Source of the DNA: Thermococcus guaymasensis DSM 11113
GTDB taxonomy: Archaea > Methanobacteriota_B > Thermococci > Thermococcales > Thermococcaceae
Assembly (NCBI RefSeq): GCF_000816105.1
Contig: NZ_CP007140.1
Coordinates: 1,328,388-1,392,387 of the forward strand
Length of the DNA: 64,000 nucleotides
Direction of reading: 5' to 3'
Made by a program: the position numbers and the translations under genes. How positions within the stretch are numbered: position 1 is the stretch's first letter; each line of letters starts with the position of its first letter. Positions 49,300 to 59,395 of the stretch are shown piece by piece. The notes beneath the pieces were generated by a model. The model worked only from the letters and a program-made list of their open reading frames with translations, searched no databases and had not been told where the DNA came from.

Positions 49300-51099
49300 A
49301 TGTCCTGTGATATCGAAGTGCTCAGGGAGTACTTGGGTTCATGGGAAATTAAGAAAGCCATTGAGTTAGCCCAAGAAAATGATGAATGTCTGCAGATGCT
49401 GTTCAAGTTCCTTCATGATCGAGACGACCACATTAAAATTCGAACTCTCCTCGCCCTGAGGGAAGTGCTAGAAGTCCTACCCAACGTTAAAAAGCTAATT
49501 CTTGTCAAGAAATTTCTTGATGACCTGCTTAGATTGCTGAAGAGCGATAACGATAACCTCGTGATCCACGCAATCAGGACAATCGGTAAGCTCATTGAGG
49601 GTGTCCCGCTCCCGCCAGAAAAGTTCATAAAAGTGGTTCGGGCTTTCACAGATCTCCTCAAGTCCGGGAAAAACGAATTTATCCTGATCGAGATACCAGC
49701 CGTCCTTAACGGGATGAAGGCAACTTCCTATCCCCCACGGCTTATGGACGTTGTTTCGGGGCTCCTCAGGGAAAACAACCCACGTCTCAAGGCTATAGGG
49801 CTCAGACTTCTCCTCACCATAGGTGCCCATTCTAAGAGCCCCTCAATTCTAAAAACCCTCTTCTCGGAAATCACGGAGATCCTGTCTTCCGAATCTAAAA
49901 ATGACTTTCCTCTTGTGGAGTTTGTCCTCGATATTCTCCTTGAGATCCCCAACTACTCCATGGAGGAGGAGTTAATAGACGAAGTTGCCCGTGTTCTCAC
50001 GGCCGTTAAAAACCTTGCACTCAGAGAGAAGTTGATCCTTAGGGAGAAGGCGAAGATGGTGGCAGAGAGGCTTGAACTCGCTATACATGACTACTATGCT
50101 CAGAACCCAGAAAAGGCCAAGGAGAAAATACACGAGCTCCTGATAAATGAACGCTTCTACGAGGCCATTGATCTCGCACTGGCAGTGGGGGACACCTACG
50201 TCCTGAAATGGCTCACAGACGTCCTCGAAAAGTTCGGCAAGGAGACCCTTAAAATCAACGAGAGGGTTCTGCCGGGTCCGAAGTACGTCTCCGTACCTCC
50301 AGAGAAAAAGGCCCAAAGGTACCTCAGGCTCCCGACTTTAAGTCAGTTCAGGGGGACAAAGAGGAGTGCCATGAGAATAAAGCTTAATGAATCTGCCTCT
50401 TGGCACAGGCTGAGCGAACAGGAGCCGGCCGACCTGGAGGAGACGATAAAGACTGGAAATGAGGAGACGCTCTTGGAGGTACCAGAGAAAAATATCAAAG
50501 CTGTACTCGAACTTGTCAACAGGCTCAAGAACGGAGGCAATTTTGAAAAGATGGACGCCCTGTGGGCGCTCTCAAAGATCGCCGAGCAAATTGGCCCAGA
50601 GATGGCCGACATCTTGGAGCCGGCCATTGGAGAGCTACTTAAGCTGGCACACTCAAAGAAAAACAAGTGGATGAGGCAGAGGGCCTCAAAGACTCTCGCA
50701 ATTTTTGCCTCAAAGAGCAGGGAGGGTAGTAAAATCGTGAGGCAGTTTCTTGAAGACTACCTCTCCGGGGACATGGAGAGGGTAGTGCCAGCATTAGAAT
50801 TTTTCAGCTATTACTTCGAGAGAGTATGGGACGAGAAGACGGCGCGGGTAATTCTCTCCCGCCTCAAGGACTACCTTAAAACAGAGGAGACCCGCTTCGA
50901 TGCGCTTCTCACTCTCAAAGGCATTGTGGGGCTGGCACCACCTGAGAAGGCGGGGCTCTTTGCACCTTTCGTTGAGGTGCTTAAGGAGATAAGAGAGTCG
51001 GCCCCACCCCAAGATAAAAAGCTTGCCATACGGATTCTGGAGGAGATAGCCCTGAAGGTAAAGGCTTGGCAAAATGAGGAAGAACTCGATGAAACTTAG
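49300..51099 (+). CDS. HEAT/ARM-repeat protein
   Basis: A 599-residue all-helical protein with multiple HEAT-like repeats (LLRLLKSDNDNLVIHAIRTIGKLIE, RLKAIGLRLLLTIGAHSKSPSILKTLFSEI, MDALWALSKIAEQIGPEMADILEPAIGELL). A less regular linker near residues 330-390 may divide two solenoids. Likely a scaffold for protein interaction. TATA AATATTAAAGCC near 49267. Similar repeat proteins are common in Thermococcales next to signalling ATPases. Confidence 0.82.
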   Translation: MSCDIEVLREYLGSWEIKKAIELAQENDECLQMLFKFLHDRDDHIKIRTLLALREVLEVLPNVKKLILVKKFLDDLLRLLKSDNDNLVIHAIRTIGKLIEGVPLPPEKFIKVVRAFTDLLKSGKNEFILIEIPAVLNGMKATSYPPRLMDVVSGLLRENNPRLKAIGLRLLLTIGAHSKSPSILKTLFSEITEILSSESKNDFPLVEFVLDILLEIPNYSMEEELIDEVARVLTAVKNLALREKLILREKAKMVAERLELAIHDYYAQNPEKAKEKIHELLINERFYEAIDLALAVGDTYVLKWLTDVLEKFGKETLKINERVLPGPKYVSVPPEKKAQRYLRLPTLSQFRGTKRSAMRIKLNESASWHRLSEQEPADLEETIKTGNEETLLEVPEKNIKAVLELVNRLKNGGNFEKMDALWALSKIAEQIGPEMADILEPAIGELLKLAHSKKNKWMRQRASKTLAIFASKSREGSKIVRQFLEDYLSGDMERVVPALEFFSYYFERVWDEKTARVILSRLKDYLKTEETRFDALLTLKGIVGLAPPEKAGLFAPFVEVLKEIRESAPPQDKKLAIRILEEIALKVKAWQNEEELDET

Positions 51100-51190
51100 C
51101 AATCTTCCTCCCCTTAACACTGCGGGCATGTTCCCTTGCGAGTTGTGAAACATTGTCCGGCCTGAGACCCAGTGAACAGCCTCCGGAGTA

Positions 51191-51487
51191 CTAACTGCTG
51201 AGGTACTCTTCCAGGGCCCTCAGGCGGTCTTCAATGTCGTTGGACTTAGCGGAGAGGTGGAGCTCATTCACGAGGTTGTAGATGAACATTTTCGCTGCGA
51301 ACTCTCCAAAGAGCTCTCGTAGGGCCTCGTAAAACTTCCTCGGACTCTCTTCAATTATCTCAATCCCCTTACCGTACTTTGATTTCAGGTATGCCGTTAT
51401 CGTTGCCTCGAAAGGCGCCCCAAGCCACTGAAGTACTTCCCTTGCCGTTGCACTGACCATAGCATGCCCAATCCGGGGCTCAAACAA
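51191..51487 (-). CDS. Small helical protein, NitrOD5/DUF3227-like
   Basis: A 98-residue protein (LFEPRIGHAMVSATAREVLQWLGA, PRKFYEALRELFGEFAAKMFIYNL, ending in a coiled helix RLRALEEYL). It resembles NitrOD5-like domains sometimes found beside KaiC-type ATPases; that match is from memory. The start is a TTG at 51487 after GGAGGG; another TTG is at 51493. It overlaps the stop of the broken KaiC-like gene. Confidence 0.65.
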   Translation of the reverse strand: MFEPRIGHAMVSATAREVLQWLGAPFEATITAYLKSKYGKGIEIIEESPRKFYEALRELFGEFAAKMFIYNLVNELHLSAKSNDIEDRLRALEEYLSS

Positions 51488-51858
51488 TCTCAATCCCTCC
51501 TTTAGTTATCTTGAACTCCTTCATGACGGCTTTGTGATCCGAGTGCCTGGACTTCAATACCAAGAGATAGCGCTTCATTTCCTCACCCGGCTTGCGGGAA
51601 TCTCGTAGCTGAGAATAGTTATACTGTCCATCAGAGTGCTAAAGCCCGTTGAGAAAATGATGCCTTGGCTTGAGGGTAGATAGTTCATTATGAAGGTGAT
51701 TTTCTTCTCCTTGGCGAGCAGCTGAAGATATCTCAAAGTCTTTATAAAGTCCGCTTCGTCCATGTGGTTCCTCATTGCTGAGATTGAATCTATAAAGAGG
51801 ACATCAGACGAGCTTTCCTCCAAGATGTTCCTTAGGAGGGCGTAGTACTGCAGGGGAC
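51480..51858 (-). pseudogene. C-terminal remnant of a KaiC-like ATPase (truncated and frameshifted)
   Basis: The minus strand encodes PLQYYALLRNILEESSSDVLF, IDSISAMRNHMDEADF (Walker B), then ITFIMNYLPSSQG and SYEIPASRVRK followed by TGA. One base upstream in another frame the protein continues MKRYLLVLKSRHSDHKAVMK and EFKITKGGIEIV before TGA at 51480. Normal KaiC-like proteins read RMVRYLxVLKSRHSDHK, so a one-base loss (AAATG for AAAATG) broke the frame. The Walker A half is missing, and the coding sequence begins at the border of repeat copy 4. Confidence 0.8.
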
Positions 51859-51910
51859 TGACCTCCTCCCCCGCCCTAAAGGGCGAGGCTTGTAAAAAGA
51901 GAAATGTCAA
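51859..51910 (-). repeat. Solo hairpin element, copy 4
   Basis: On the minus strand: TTGAC, ATTTCTCTTTTTACAAGCC, the hairpin TCGCCCTTTAGGGCGGGG, GAGGAGGTCA. The left flank is TTGAC rather than the TTAC of the other three copies. It directly precedes the KaiC-like remnant, whose start is lost. Same stem as copy 2. Confidence 0.62.
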
Positions 51911-52070
51911 GGCTAGGTATGCCAGTAGGTATAATTTCCATTTCCATGCCTATCCTCATGATTTTCTGGCTTGATCATCAGACCTATAACTATTTTTGTC
52001 AAGATTTCCAAAGCCCGTAAGGTTTAATATTCAACCGTCATAGTGACGGACAGAGAACCTGGTGAGTCAG

Positions 52071-52697
52071 ATGAAAAAGAGGCACCTTGCGATGTTCCTC
52101 TCAAGACTTGAAGGCTTCCCTAGCCCCAAACCAGAGCTCGAACAGTACAGGACACCCGGCGACGTGGCGGCGGAACTGCTCTGGTTAGCGCACTCCTTCG
52201 GCGACATCGAAAGAAAGGTGGTCGCAGACCTCGGGGCAGGGACGGGTATTCTGAGCATTGGGGCGGTTCTCCTTGGGGCAGAGAAGGTCTACGCAATTGA
52301 GCTTGATGCAAAAGCCCTTGATGTGGCGAGGAGGAATGCCTACTCGCTTGGGGTAGAAGAGAAAATCGAGTTCATAAACGCCGACGTCTCGGAGTTTAGC
52401 CTGGGCGTTGACACCGTTATAATGAACCCCCCTTTCGGGAGCCAGGTAAAGCACGCTGACAGGCCGTTTTTGATGAAGGCTTTTGAGATTGCCGACGTGG
52501 TATATTCTATCCACCTCGCGAAGACTGAGGTTAGAAACTTCATTGAAAAGTTCTCACTGGACAGCGGATTTGAAGCCATTAGACTGAGAACAGCCCCCTT
52601 TGAGATTCCCGCCCAGTTCCACTTCCACAGAAAGAGGCTGGAGAGGATCTTGGTTGATCTGTATCGCTTCAGGAGGTTTGAATATGGGAAAGCTTAA
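52071..52697 (+). CDS. METTL5-like RNA adenine methyltransferase (COG2263)
   Basis: A 208-residue class I methyltransferase with [51 protein letters not shown] and the N6-methyltransferase motif [19 protein letters not shown]. It belongs to the family of eukaryotic METTL5, which makes m6A in the small-subunit rRNA; archaeal proteins likely act on rRNA. ATG 52071; GGTGAGTCAG before it. Overlaps the following gene by 14 bases. Confidence 0.9.
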   Translation: MKKRHLAMFLSRLEGFPSPKPELEQYRTPGDVAAELLWLAHSFGDIERKVVADLGAGTGILSIGAVLLGAEKVYAIELDAKALDVARRNAYSLGVEEKIEFINADVSEFSLGVDTVIMNPPFGSQVKHADRPFLMKAFEIADVVYSIHLAKTEVRNFIEKFSLDSGFEAIRLRTAPFEIPAQFHFHRKRLERILVDLYRFRRFEYGKA

Positions 52698-54009
52698 GCT
52701 CAGCGATAGGCAGCTCTACGCGCTCATCGAGGCGGTAAAGCTCGGCGAAGAGGTCAAGCCTAGCCAGGGGGCCAAGAGGAAAGCGTTTGCAAAGTACAAG
52801 ATCGAGGGCTGGGAAAACTCCAAGCTGACAGGGATTTTCTACTCGATTCAGCGCAGGCTAGGTCTGATAGACGAGATAATCGAGGAGCTCGTCGGTGTTT
52901 CCCCCTTAATACTTGACCCCTGGCTGAGGGCCACGTTGAGGGTGGCTGTTGAGGTGGCCGTTTTCAGAGACCCCAGCGAAAAGACCAGGCAGCACTTGAA
53001 GGGCCTTGCCCAGTTCTTGTCAAAGAAGACGCACCCCTTCGTGGGTTATTATTACTATGACCTCCTTCCAAGGATCCTTGAGTACGTGCCCATCATCGAT
53101 AACGAAGAAGAAAGGCTGAAGTGGGACTACCTCTTCCCAGAATGGTTCATAGTGAGGATGAAGAACATGCTCGGCGACGAGGCCGAGGATCTCCTTAAGG
53201 CCCTCAATGAGACCCTCCCGACCAGTATCCGCGTTAACCGGCTTAAGACGAGCGTTGAGGAAGTCGAGGGCTACCTTAAGAGAAAGAATGTCAGGTTTGA
53301 GAGGAGCGAGAGGGTTGGTACAGTCATCAGAATTCTCGACCCATTTAACCCCGAGTGGCTCCTCAGCAGGGGGTTTGCCATAGCACAGGAGGAAGCAGCG
53401 GCAGTTGCCTCACTGGTTCTCGCTCCAAAACCAGGCGAGACCGTGATTGACCTTGCCGCCGCCCCTGGAGGCAAAACCGCCCACATGGCGGAACTGATGA
53501 AAAACGAGGGCAAAATCTATGCCTTCGACGTTGACTCAGCAAGAATTAGGCGGATGAAAGAAGTTCTCAGGCGCACGGGCGTTGAGATTGCTGAGACTAT
53601 AAAGGCCGACGGGAGAAAGGCCCCCAAACTTCTTGGGAAGGAAATCGCCGACAGGGTTATGCTTGATGCACCGTGCACGAGTGACGGGACAATAGCAAAG
53701 AATCCCGAACTGAGGTGGCGCCTCCGCGAGAAGAACATCCCTAGGGTTGTCCAGCTTCAGAAAGAGCTAATCGAGAGCGCCTGGAAGCTCTTAAAGCCCG
53801 GTGGAAGGCTTCTATACTCCACCTGCTCGATGTTCCCTGAGGAAAACGAGGAAGTTGTGAAGTGGTTCCTTGAAAGGCACAAGGATGCGAGGCTCGTTCC
53901 AATTAACGGCCCCTACGATCCGGGCTTTCTGGAGGGGACGATGAGGGCTTGGCCCCACAGACACAGGACGATAGGGTTTTTCTACGCACTGATGGAAAAG
54001 AAGGAATGA
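52684..54009 (+). CDS. NOL1/NOP2/Sun family RNA m5C methyltransferase with NusB-like N-terminus
   Basis: A 441-residue protein: N-terminal helical region with a NusB-like fold (residues 1-150), then the RsmB/NSUN catalytic domain: [42 protein letters not shown] (Cys in motif IV) and [15 protein letters not shown] (catalytic Cys in motif VI). It methylates cytosine C5 in rRNA or tRNA. ATG 52684 lies inside the end of the METTL5-like gene, so both RNA methyltransferases are coupled. Confidence 0.92.
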   Translation: MGKLKLSDRQLYALIEAVKLGEEVKPSQGAKRKAFAKYKIEGWENSKLTGIFYSIQRRLGLIDEIIEELVGVSPLILDPWLRATLRVAVEVAVFRDPSEKTRQHLKGLAQFLSKKTHPFVGYYYYDLLPRILEYVPIIDNEEERLKWDYLFPEWFIVRMKNMLGDEAEDLLKALNETLPTSIRVNRLKTSVEEVEGYLKRKNVRFERSERVGTVIRILDPFNPEWLLSRGFAIAQEEAAAVASLVLAPKPGETVIDLAAAPGGKTAHMAELMKNEGKIYAFDVDSARIRRMKEVLRRTGVEIAETIKADGRKAPKLLGKEIADRVMLDAPCTSDGTIAKNPELRWRLREKNIPRVVQLQKELIESAWKLLKPGGRLLYSTCSMFPEENEEVVKWFLERHKDARLVPINGPYDPGFLEGTMRAWPHRHRTIGFFYALMEKKE

Positions 54010-54037
54010 GAAGAGATAGAAGCCGACAAAAAGCCCC

Positions 54038-55048
54038 CTATGGAGAGGCCTTCATCTCCATGAGCCTTCTATACAGCTCTTCCACCTTGGCACTGACTTC
54101 CTCCGGCGAAAAACCGACCTTCACGGCTAGCCATGTGGCTCCTCCAGCACCAACACCTTCCTTGACGTAACCATTCTCGTAGTCCCTTAGCCCCTTGAAC
54201 TCGCTGTTCGAGAAGTCCAGGTCGGCGGCGTAGCTCACAATCCCGATTTCCTTTGCCGTGTCAAGGAAAGTGGCACTACTATCGTTGACCACCCATTTAG
54301 TCGTCGCCACCATGAACCTGTCCAAGTCCTCGCCGAGCGCCTTGAGGAGTGCTGAAACGGCCAGCATCTGAGTCCCGCCGGCTAAAACGATATCCCTCCT
54401 AAAGCCGAGCGAAATTCCGATCACAGCCGCCATCATTGGATCGCCAAACTGCCTGAGGGCTTCAAGGGGGTTGTCCCTAAGTCCGCCATGCTCGATTCCA
54501 ACGCGTTTAAAGGCCTCCTGAATAACTTTTTCCTTCAGGCTCTGCGGGTTGTCCGGTGAGGCCGAACTTGTCTTGGCGTCGTAGCCGAGCGCCCACAGGA
54601 CTGCCTGGGCAGTGGTTGTCCCTCCCGGTGTTGATTCGCCTATCACGAGTTCCTTTATCGGCGTTTTGTTCAGCTCCTCGCCGAGTAGTTTGGCGCGCTT
54701 GATTATCTCACCGAACTCGGGGAGTGCTGGCCCCTTCCGGAAGTCCCTTCCAACGGCGTCGCTAATGTAGACGTGCGGAACGAGGGGGGCAAGGTAGGTC
54801 CCGCCCCTTACGACGAGAACTGGGAAGTTCGCAAGCTCCTTCGCCGCCTTCGTGATTATAGCGGGAGTGGGGTGTCCCCCAGGCGTTACGGGAATGGTGT
54901 CAATCGTTAAGGGCTTCTCATGAAACAGGTATTCGGCATCGGCCACAGGTGTAAGCTTCGTTAGCTCTGGCGTAGCACCTGCAACGCTTATTCCTGGCAC
55001 TGTGCTGATTTCTGTGTTCCCCAGCACGAGGAGAAAAAAGCTCTCCAT
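54038..55048 (-). CDS. cobT: Archaeal CobT-like nicotinate-mononucleotide phosphoribosyltransferase (UPF0284)
   Basis: A 336-residue protein: [24 protein letters not shown] at the start, [52 protein letters not shown] and [17 protein letters not shown]. This is UPF0284, the archaeal CobT type, supplying alpha-ribazole phosphate for the lower ligand of cobalamin. It is divergent from cobQ with 48 bases between starts. ATG 55048 after GGTGGTTGAAA. Confidence 0.92.
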   Translation of the reverse strand: MESFFLLVLGNTEISTVPGISVAGATPELTKLTPVADAEYLFHEKPLTIDTIPVTPGGHPTPAIITKAAKELANFPVLVVRGGTYLAPLVPHVYISDAVGRDFRKGPALPEFGEIIKRAKLLGEELNKTPIKELVIGESTPGGTTTAQAVLWALGYDAKTSSASPDNPQSLKEKVIQEAFKRVGIEHGGLRDNPLEALRQFGDPMMAAVIGISLGFRRDIVLAGGTQMLAVSALLKALGEDLDRFMVATTKWVVNDSSATFLDTAKEIGIVSYAADLDFSNSEFKGLRDYENGYVKEGVGAGGATWLAVKVGFSPEEVSAKVEELYRRLMEMKASP

Positions 55049-55096
55049 TTTCAACCACCGTGGAGTTTTTATCCAGTCACGCTTATAGGCTTTGGG

Positions 55097-56557
55097 GTGA
55101 AGGACTTGGGTAAGGCATTGATGGTTCTTGGAACATCCTCAGGTGCCGGCAAGTCACTCCTCGTTACAGCTCTCTGCAGGATTTTCTCGAACCTTGGTTA
55201 CGACGTCGTTCCGTTCAAAAGTCAGAATATGAGCCTCAACTCGGCGCCGAGCATAGAAGGTGGTGAAATTAGCAGGGCGCAGTACCTTCAGGCGATAGCG
55301 TGCCGCAAAAAGCCCAGCGTCAGGTTCAACCCGATTCTGCTAAAACCAGAGGGAAACATGCGAAGCCAGGTCGTCTTCCTGGGGAAGCCCATCGGCAGCG
55401 TTTCTGCGAGGGACTACATGCTTTCCAAGAAGGAGGAGCTGTTCCGAAAGGCCATGGAAGTGCTGGACGAGCTCAAGGAAAAGCACGACCTCGTGATAAT
55501 CGAGGGAGCAGGAAGCCCCGTGGAAATCAACCTGAAGGACTACGACATAGCCAACATGCGCGTTGCCAAACACGCTAACGCCAAGGTTATCCTGGTCACC
55601 GACATAGACCGCGGGGGGAGCTTTGCATCTATAGTCGGCACAATGGAGCTCCTGAGGCCGGAAGAGAGGGAGCTCGTGATGGGTTTCGTCTTCAACAAGT
55701 TCCGCGGGGACGCTTCACTGCTTGAGCCGGGCTTTGAGTACCTCGAAAGGCGCTACGGAAAGCCGACCTTAGGGGTTGTTCCTTACACCGAGCACCGCTT
55801 GCCAGAGGAAGATTCCCTTGCAGAGTTCCCGAAGGTCAGGGGCGACCTCCACATTCAGATAATCAGGCTCCCCCACATAAGCAACTTCACGGACTTTGAG
55901 CCCCTCCACTGGGCGAACGGCGTTGACTACGTAACAAGGCCGGAGGAAATCAAAGGCGACCTGATTATACTCCCTGGTAGCAAGAACACGGTCGAAGACC
56001 TGCTGTGGCTGAGGGAGAACGGCTTTGAGGATGCAATAATCGAGGCCCACCGCGAGGGCTCTTTTGTCGTTGGAATCTGCGGCGGTTTCCAGATGCTCGG
56101 GGAGAAAATTATTGACACCGTTGAGTCGGGGCGCGGGGAAGTTAAGGGCATTGGCCTTCTGCCGGCTAAGACCGTCTTTGAGAGGACTAAGCGGACGAAC
56201 TACCTCAACGCTGAAGTCCTCTGGGGGCCTGCGGAGGGAATGCACGTAGAAGGCTACGAGATACGCTTCGGCAGGAGCACATCAAAGAGGCCGTTCTCGG
56301 TGATAACTGCGGTAAACGGCGCCAGGACGTTTGAGCCAGAAGGGGCAATTAGCGAGAGGGTCTTCGGGACGTACCTTCATGGAATCTTCCACAACTTCAC
56401 CTTCACGGAGCGCTTCCTCAACTTCCTGAGGGAAGAAAAGGGCCTTGAACCGGTCTCGATCAGGGCGTGGAGCATAGAAGAGGAAATCGCGAGATTTTCA
56501 AAGGTTGTGGAGGAAAACCTTGACGTGGAAAGGATTCTGGAGGAGCTGGGGCTTTAG
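55097..56557 (+). CDS. cobQ: Cobyric acid synthase CobQ/CbiP
   Basis: A 486-residue amidotransferase. The N-terminal ATPase half: [60 protein letters not shown]. The glutaminase half: [29 protein letters not shown] (catalytic Cys) and TYLHGIFHN (His). It amidates adenosylcobyrinic a,c-diamide to cobyric acid with glutamine. GTG start at 55097 (GGGGTGAAG). With no upstream corrin-ring genes seen here it may serve salvage of incomplete corrinoids. Confidence 0.96.
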   Translation: MKDLGKALMVLGTSSGAGKSLLVTALCRIFSNLGYDVVPFKSQNMSLNSAPSIEGGEISRAQYLQAIACRKKPSVRFNPILLKPEGNMRSQVVFLGKPIGSVSARDYMLSKKEELFRKAMEVLDELKEKHDLVIIEGAGSPVEINLKDYDIANMRVAKHANAKVILVTDIDRGGSFASIVGTMELLRPEERELVMGFVFNKFRGDASLLEPGFEYLERRYGKPTLGVVPYTEHRLPEEDSLAEFPKVRGDLHIQIIRLPHISNFTDFEPLHWANGVDYVTRPEEIKGDLIILPGSKNTVEDLLWLRENGFEDAIIEAHREGSFVVGICGGFQMLGEKIIDTVESGRGEVKGIGLLPAKTVFERTKRTNYLNAEVLWGPAEGMHVEGYEIRFGRSTSKRPFSVITAVNGARTFEPEGAISERVFGTYLHGIFHNFTFTERFLNFLREEKGLEPVSIRAWSIEEEIARFSKVVEENLDVERILEELGL

Positions 56558-56560
56558 AAA

Positions 56561-56580
56561 TAATCCTCCAGCGAGGATTA
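56561..56580 (+). terminator. Perfect hairpin after cobQ
   Basis: TAATCCTC and GAGGATTA around CAGC form an eight-base-pair stem immediately after the cobQ stop (TAG at 56555-56557). No T-run follows it, so it may stabilise the 3' end rather than terminate. Confidence 0.5.
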
Positions 56581-56614
56581 AACAGCACATTAAAGATCAA
56601 GGATCAGATACTCC

Positions 56615-57715
56615 TTAACCCCTGTACCTCAGCACGTGGATGTCCCTGACGAGTTTATGTCTTTCTTCGTAGTCTGTATGCCTTCCAAGGACTTCGAAGC
56701 CGAGCTTGGTCAGCCATTTCCTGTCTTTCCTGTATACCCCACCTCCGCTCAGCTGGTAGGCCGGGAAGACGAAGACCACTCTCCCGTTCCTCTTGAGAAC
56801 ATCTGCAATGCTTTCAAAGACAGAAAAGTACAGCCTGTCTAACTCATTGGCGAGCTTTATTGCCTCCTCTCTAGTCGGGTTTCGTTTAAGGGGCTTTCCG
56901 AGGTAGGGTTCCGTGACCACCGCGTCGAACCGCTGACGGAAGCACTTCTTCAGCTTTCTCGCGTCACAGACTTCGAGATGAGCCGAGTTTTTAACGCGGA
57001 ACTCCTTCCTGAGCCACGCGAGATTTTTCTTGGCCTCCATTATTCTCTCAGGATCGCGGTCGCTCCCATATGCGCCCAATCCCTGAAGGACGAACTCCTG
57101 AACTATCGTGCCTATTCCGCAGAATGGGTCGAGAAAGGAGCCCCTCCTTACCTCCGTCAGGTTCACCATTATCCTCGCGAGCCTGGGCGGGATGGAAAGG
57201 ATGGGCCTCTGAACCGGCCTCTCCACATCGAGCTTCTTCAGCTCGAACGGGTCTGTAACCTTCACGGTCTCGCCGACCCAGAAGCTCCCGTCCTCGCGGA
57301 AGAGGAAGACGAAGTCCTTTGTTTCAGGGAATCCCTTAAGGATCAGCTCGGCGGGCATGGCGTAAACCTTCGCCGGCTTGAAGAACTTTGCCGGCCCTTC
57401 CTCCTTGAACTCCCTTTTTACCATGCTTCCAAGCTTCCTCCAAAGCTTCCAGTCGTTCCGCCCGTAGAGGCTGACTGTGAAAAGCTTTGTGTATTCAAGG
57501 TCTTTTATCGCTTCTTCTCCCTCTCCAAGGATTTTTACCAGCTTTAGTGAGCCCCCGAGCCAGCGGAAGCGTCTTTCAATTGAAGGCTTTGAGTCGACGA
57601 GTAGCCAGGTAGGATGTTCTTCGATTACCTTAACCTTTAGGCTGAACCTTCTGGCGAAACTGTAAAATTCTGTCCTGCTCAGCTCTGGGTTCTTGCCAAA
57701 AATTATTCCATACAT
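56615..57715 (-). CDS. tRNA guanosine-10 N2-methyltransferase TrmG10/Trm11-like
   Basis: A 366-residue protein with an N-terminal THUMP-like region (FYSFARRFSLKVKVIEEHPTW, TKLFTVSLYGRN) and a class I methyltransferase: FLDPFCGIGTIVQEFVLQG, AYGSDRDPERI and VVTEPYLGKPLKRNPTRE (motif IV, where NPPYG is usual). It matches archaeal Trm-G10, which makes m2G/m22G at tRNA position 10 and is close to eukaryotic Trm11. TEPYLG is the Trm11-type variant. ATG 57715. Confidence 0.88.
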   Translation of the reverse strand: MYGIIFGKNPELSRTEFYSFARRFSLKVKVIEEHPTWLLVDSKPSIERRFRWLGGSLKLVKILGEGEEAIKDLEYTKLFTVSLYGRNDWKLWRKLGSMVKREFKEEGPAKFFKPAKVYAMPAELILKGFPETKDFVFLFREDGSFWVGETVKVTDPFELKKLDVERPVQRPILSIPPRLARIMVNLTEVRRGSFLDPFCGIGTIVQEFVLQGLGAYGSDRDPERIMEAKKNLAWLRKEFRVKNSAHLEVCDARKLKKCFRQRFDAVVTEPYLGKPLKRNPTREEAIKLANELDRLYFSVFESIADVLKRNGRVVFVFPAYQLSGGGVYRKDRKWLTKLGFEVLGRHTDYEERHKLVRDIHVLRYRG

Positions 57716-57805
57716 GAAAAAGCCTTTACTCGGGCTTTTAAAAGCCTTTGGGGCGATAACGTTAAGAACCTAGGCCGCGTATTGGCCCATAAGGGGGTGT
57801 GCTAG

Positions 57806-59092
57806 TTGCTCATCCGTGAAATAATCGAGACCGTTGATATAATCCATGATCCCTATCTCAGGGCAACTACATATGCTAAAATCGGAGAGCGCCTTGCCCG
57901 GGTGAAGGATGCAAAATTTAAGCTTGTCTTTCTCAAAGCAATCGAGACGACAAGGGAGATAGATGACCCTGTTAAAACATTCCAGGCACTTCTCTCCGTA
58001 GGGTACTCTATGAAAAAGGCCGGCCTTCATTCCGCGAAAAAGATCTACCAGAGGGTTCTTGAAGACTCGCGCGAGCTCCCTGATCCAGTGAGAGACGATA
58101 TTATGGTTCTTGCAGCCCGCTATATGCTTGGACTCGGCGAGATAAACGAGGCTATAATCTACGCGATGGAGATCAAGAACCCTTCGCTCAGGGATACTGT
58201 TCTCCTCCAGATAATAAGGAGGAACACCTCCCTCATCGGTACTGAAAAAGTGAAGGTCGCTTACAGGGTAAGGAAGAGTAAAATGGCGCTTGAACACATT
58301 TCCACGGAACCGTACCGTTCAAAGGCCTTAATCGAGATAATGAAGTCCTATTTCCTCATGGGCAGTTATGAAAACGGGATAGCAGTGATAAAGGATATTG
58401 ACCAGAAAGAGTGGGCCAAGCGTGCCTTCAAGGAAGCGCTTTTCTTCCTCAAGGAGAGGGGAGTTATAGAGAAGTACGTTCCCAATCTTAAGGAGGTTGC
58501 GAGGTACCTTGTAGAAAAGTTCGGTGACGAGTTCAAGATAGAGCTTGGAGTAGCCTTTGCTCTGGCTGAGGAGCCTGTCGAGGCTGCTGACCTGCTGAGA
58601 AAGCTTGAGGGGGACAGGGCCCTCGTTAAAGTTGCTCTCAGACTGCTTGACGTTGCCCCGGGGCATCTGCCATCGTTTATTCGCGTCCTGAACGAACGTG
58701 AGGCCACTGAAGTTGGGCGGGCCCTCTTGAACATCTTCCTTGAGAACCCGAATGAGGGCGACTGGGAGACGATAAGGGCTATATGGGAGCGCTCCCGCAG
58801 CGAGGAAGTCAGGGTGAAGATAGCCCGCTACTCCCTCATTAAGGGCGATATTGAGGGCGCCATGAAAATAGTCGAGTATATAGAGAACGAGAGACTTCGT
58901 TCAATAGTCCTAGCCGACATAGCCCACAGGCTCCTGAAGATGGGGGACGTCTCCAAGGCAATAGACGTTGCACTTGAGGTGAGGGATCCTAAGTTCTCCT
59001 CGATACTCATAGCGGAAATCCTTATTGGTGCCCTGGATAGAGAGTTGGAGGCCAAGGTGATGGTCAATGGAAAGGCTAAGAATCACGCTTAG
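57806..59092 (+). CDS. Helical repeat protein of unknown function
   Basis: A 428-residue, almost fully helical protein with loosely repeated units such as DPYLRATTYAKIGERLARVKDAK, DPVKTFQALLSVGYSMKKAG, NERLRSIVLADIAHRLLKMGDVSKAIDVAL, DPKFSSILIAEIL: the pattern D-P-x-x-[RK]-x-x-x-x-x-x-I-[GA] resembles TPR-like repeats of about 30 residues. The start is TTG 57806 after GGGGGTG. Likely a cytoplasmic scaffold; no family name recognised. Overlaps the next gene by 26 bases. Confidence 0.75.
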   Translation: MLIREIIETVDIIHDPYLRATTYAKIGERLARVKDAKFKLVFLKAIETTREIDDPVKTFQALLSVGYSMKKAGLHSAKKIYQRVLEDSRELPDPVRDDIMVLAARYMLGLGEINEAIIYAMEIKNPSLRDTVLLQIIRRNTSLIGTEKVKVAYRVRKSKMALEHISTEPYRSKALIEIMKSYFLMGSYENGIAVIKDIDQKEWAKRAFKEALFFLKERGVIEKYVPNLKEVARYLVEKFGDEFKIELGVAFALAEEPVEAADLLRKLEGDRALVKVALRLLDVAPGHLPSFIRVLNEREATEVGRALLNIFLENPNEGDWETIRAIWERSRSEEVRVKIARYSLIKGDIEGAMKIVEYIENERLRSIVLADIAHRLLKMGDVSKAIDVALEVRDPKFSSILIAEILIGALDRELEAKVMVNGKAKNHA

Positions 59093-59357
59093 GCGGAAAA
59101 AGGAGGATCCCCTTGACTACGTTAAGGATCTTGCGGAGGCTCTGATTGAGGGGAGGGTCATAAGAGAGGACGTTCTCTTTAGGGACGCTGTGAACGAGAT
59201 ATACACAACCCTAAGGGACGTGCTCTTCAAGGAGAAGCGGAGCGGCGAAAACATCATTCGCGCCTATGAGCTCGCTGTCATCCTGCGCTATCTTGTTCAG
59301 GGCGGGGTGAAGACCTCAAGGGAGATACTTGAGGAGCTCGTCCAAACCCTCGAATGA
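59067..59357 (+). CDS. Small helical protein of unknown function
   Basis: A 96-residue protein (ERLRITLRRKKEDPLDYVKDL, then ALIEGRVIREDVLFRDAVNEI and a C-terminal EILEELVQTLE), predicted all helical. ATG 59067 (AAGGTGATGGTCA upstream) lies 26 bases inside the repeat protein gene, so the two are co-translated. No family recognised. Confidence 0.68.
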   Translation: MERLRITLRRKKEDPLDYVKDLAEALIEGRVIREDVLFRDAVNEIYTTLRDVLFKEKRSGENIIRAYELAVILRYLVQGGVKTSREILEELVQTLE

Positions 59358-59395
59358 GTTTTAAGCCCTTTTTTCAAACTTTCTTTGGTGGTTCT

